Origin: OLB6 sp964620125
GTDB taxonomy: Bacteria; Bacteroidota; Ignavibacteria; Kapaibacteriales; Kapaibacteriaceae
Assembly: GCA_964620125.1 (NCBI GenBank)
Contig: CAZUGQ010000015.1
Span: forward strand, 1-64,000
Direction of reading: 5' to 3'
DNA length: 64,000 bases
In this document: positions 63,508 through 64,000 of the stretch, in pieces
How positions within the stretch are numbered: position 1 is the first letter of the stretch
Layout: every line of letters starts with the position of its first letter
Made by a program: the position numbers and the translations under genes
Notes under the pieces: generated by a model
Seen by the model: only the letters and a program-made list of their open reading frames with translations
Told to the model about the DNA's origin: nothing
Databases searched by the model: none

Positions 63508-63596
63508 TGCACCGTCCTGCTGCCAACACACAAGCACACCTTCTCGGCAGCGATGTTCTGTACATTCTGCCTCCTGCCATCAACTAACTTTGCGGC

Positions 63597-64000
63597 ATGC
63601 TCGGGAACATCGCCCTAACATTCTTCTTTGTCTTCCTGAATGCCTTCTTTGTAGCCGCAGAGTTTGCAATCGTTAAGGTGCGGGCTTCACAGATCGACCT
63701 GAAGGTTCGTGAGGGAGATGTACTCGCTACGGTGGCACGCCATATTCTTGCCAACCTAGATGCATACTTAAGTGCTTGCCAACTGGGCATCACTCTTGCC
63801 TCGCTAGCTCTGGGCTGGATTGGAGAACCTGTTGTTGCAGGAATCGTGGCCGACGTTGCCGGCTGGTTTGGCGTAAGCGTTCAGGAGGGCTTTCTCCATA
63901 CGGTAAGTGTGGTCATTGCCTTCAGCATCATCACGGTGCTTCATATCGTGATTGGTGAGATAGCACCAAAAACGCTTGCAATCCGGCGCTCCGAAGGTGT
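63597..64000 (+). CDS. CNNM/CorC (hemolysin) family membrane protein, partial
   Basis: The first 134 codons of a gene that runs off the right edge. The DUF21 membrane domain is clear: FFFVFLNAFFVAAEFAIVKVR, LDAYLSACQLGITLASLALGWIGEP, and VLHIVIGEIAPKTLAIR. Full-length members add CBS domains and a CorC domain and are linked to magnesium or cobalt efflux. The ATG follows recO by about 90 bases on the same strand. Confidence 0.9.
   Translation, partial: MLGNIALTFFFVFLNAFFVAAEFAIVKVRASQIDLKVREGDVLATVARHILANLDAYLSACQLGITLASLALGWIGEPVVAGIVADVAGWFGVSVQEGFLHTVSVVIAFSIITVLHIVIGEIAPKTLAIRRSEG

Overview
The window is about 64 kb of a draft bacterial chromosome (roughly 53% G+C by eye) with one 10-base scaffold gap at 62217-62226. 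It looks like a Gram-negative member of the FCB group (Bacteroidota/Chlorobiota). Type IX secretion sorting tails end two exported proteins (49321-51888, 60698-61396). A PorD (DUF4835) homologue is at 53720-54622. Lipid A genes (lpxB, an acyltransferase, lpxK) and many signal-peptide, lipoprotein and beta-barrel-like proteins are present. A Kapabacteria/Ignavibacteria-type lineage fits, but the family cannot be fixed without phylogeny.

Layout. 1-8.2 kb: a partial secreted protein, a Tat-exported flavin amine oxidase, a convergent pair of FAD dehydrogenase and alkyltransferase-like protein, then a tight run of FKBP isomerase, DnaC-like ATPase, TPR-adenylate cyclase and acyl desaturase. 8.2-21.3 kb: a vapBC module with a palindromic operator, aconitase, two small membrane proteins around alkC, an ECF sigma factor with its likely membrane anti-sigma factor, a cytochrome c, and a LysM lytic transglycosylase. 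21.3-24.9 kb: a sugar nucleotidyltransferase and the SAM-cycle pair metK-ahcY. 24.9-31.8 kb: a degenerate stretch. The formylglycine-generating enzyme and its convergent partner sulfatase are both broken, about 1 kb has no gene, and an outer-membrane-type gene carries two stops. An intact CFA-type methyltransferase and a lipoprotein sit among them.

31.9-41 kb: the replication/repair cluster dnaN-recF-DUF721-gyrB on the minus strand, divergent from a compact operon psd-pssA-purS-purQ-tatA-tatA/B-gatA. 41-49 kb: OsmC, sucD with a lysine-rich tail, an 8-bp tandem repeat, ndk, two related exported proteins, a GAF/degenerate-GGDEF protein, an exported nuclease-fold lipoprotein and proline dehydrogenase. 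49-61.4 kb: a large secreted metalloprotease, tmk, rsmI, tadA, porD, a coupled pair of probable envelope proteins (one with a helix-hairpin-helix domain) and the lipid A operon. 61.4-64 kb: a DUF3298 lipoprotein cut by the gap, a nested palindrome, tRNA-Asn, recO and the start of a CNNM/CorC-type protein.

The most unusual signal is not a gene. The octamer AGGGGGCT occurs 28 times on the two strands against roughly 2-3 expected, and 27 copies have G two bases upstream (GNAGGGGGCT). It occurs in every reading frame and both orientations. This looks like a DNA-level signal such as an uptake, recombination or chromosome-organisation sequence.
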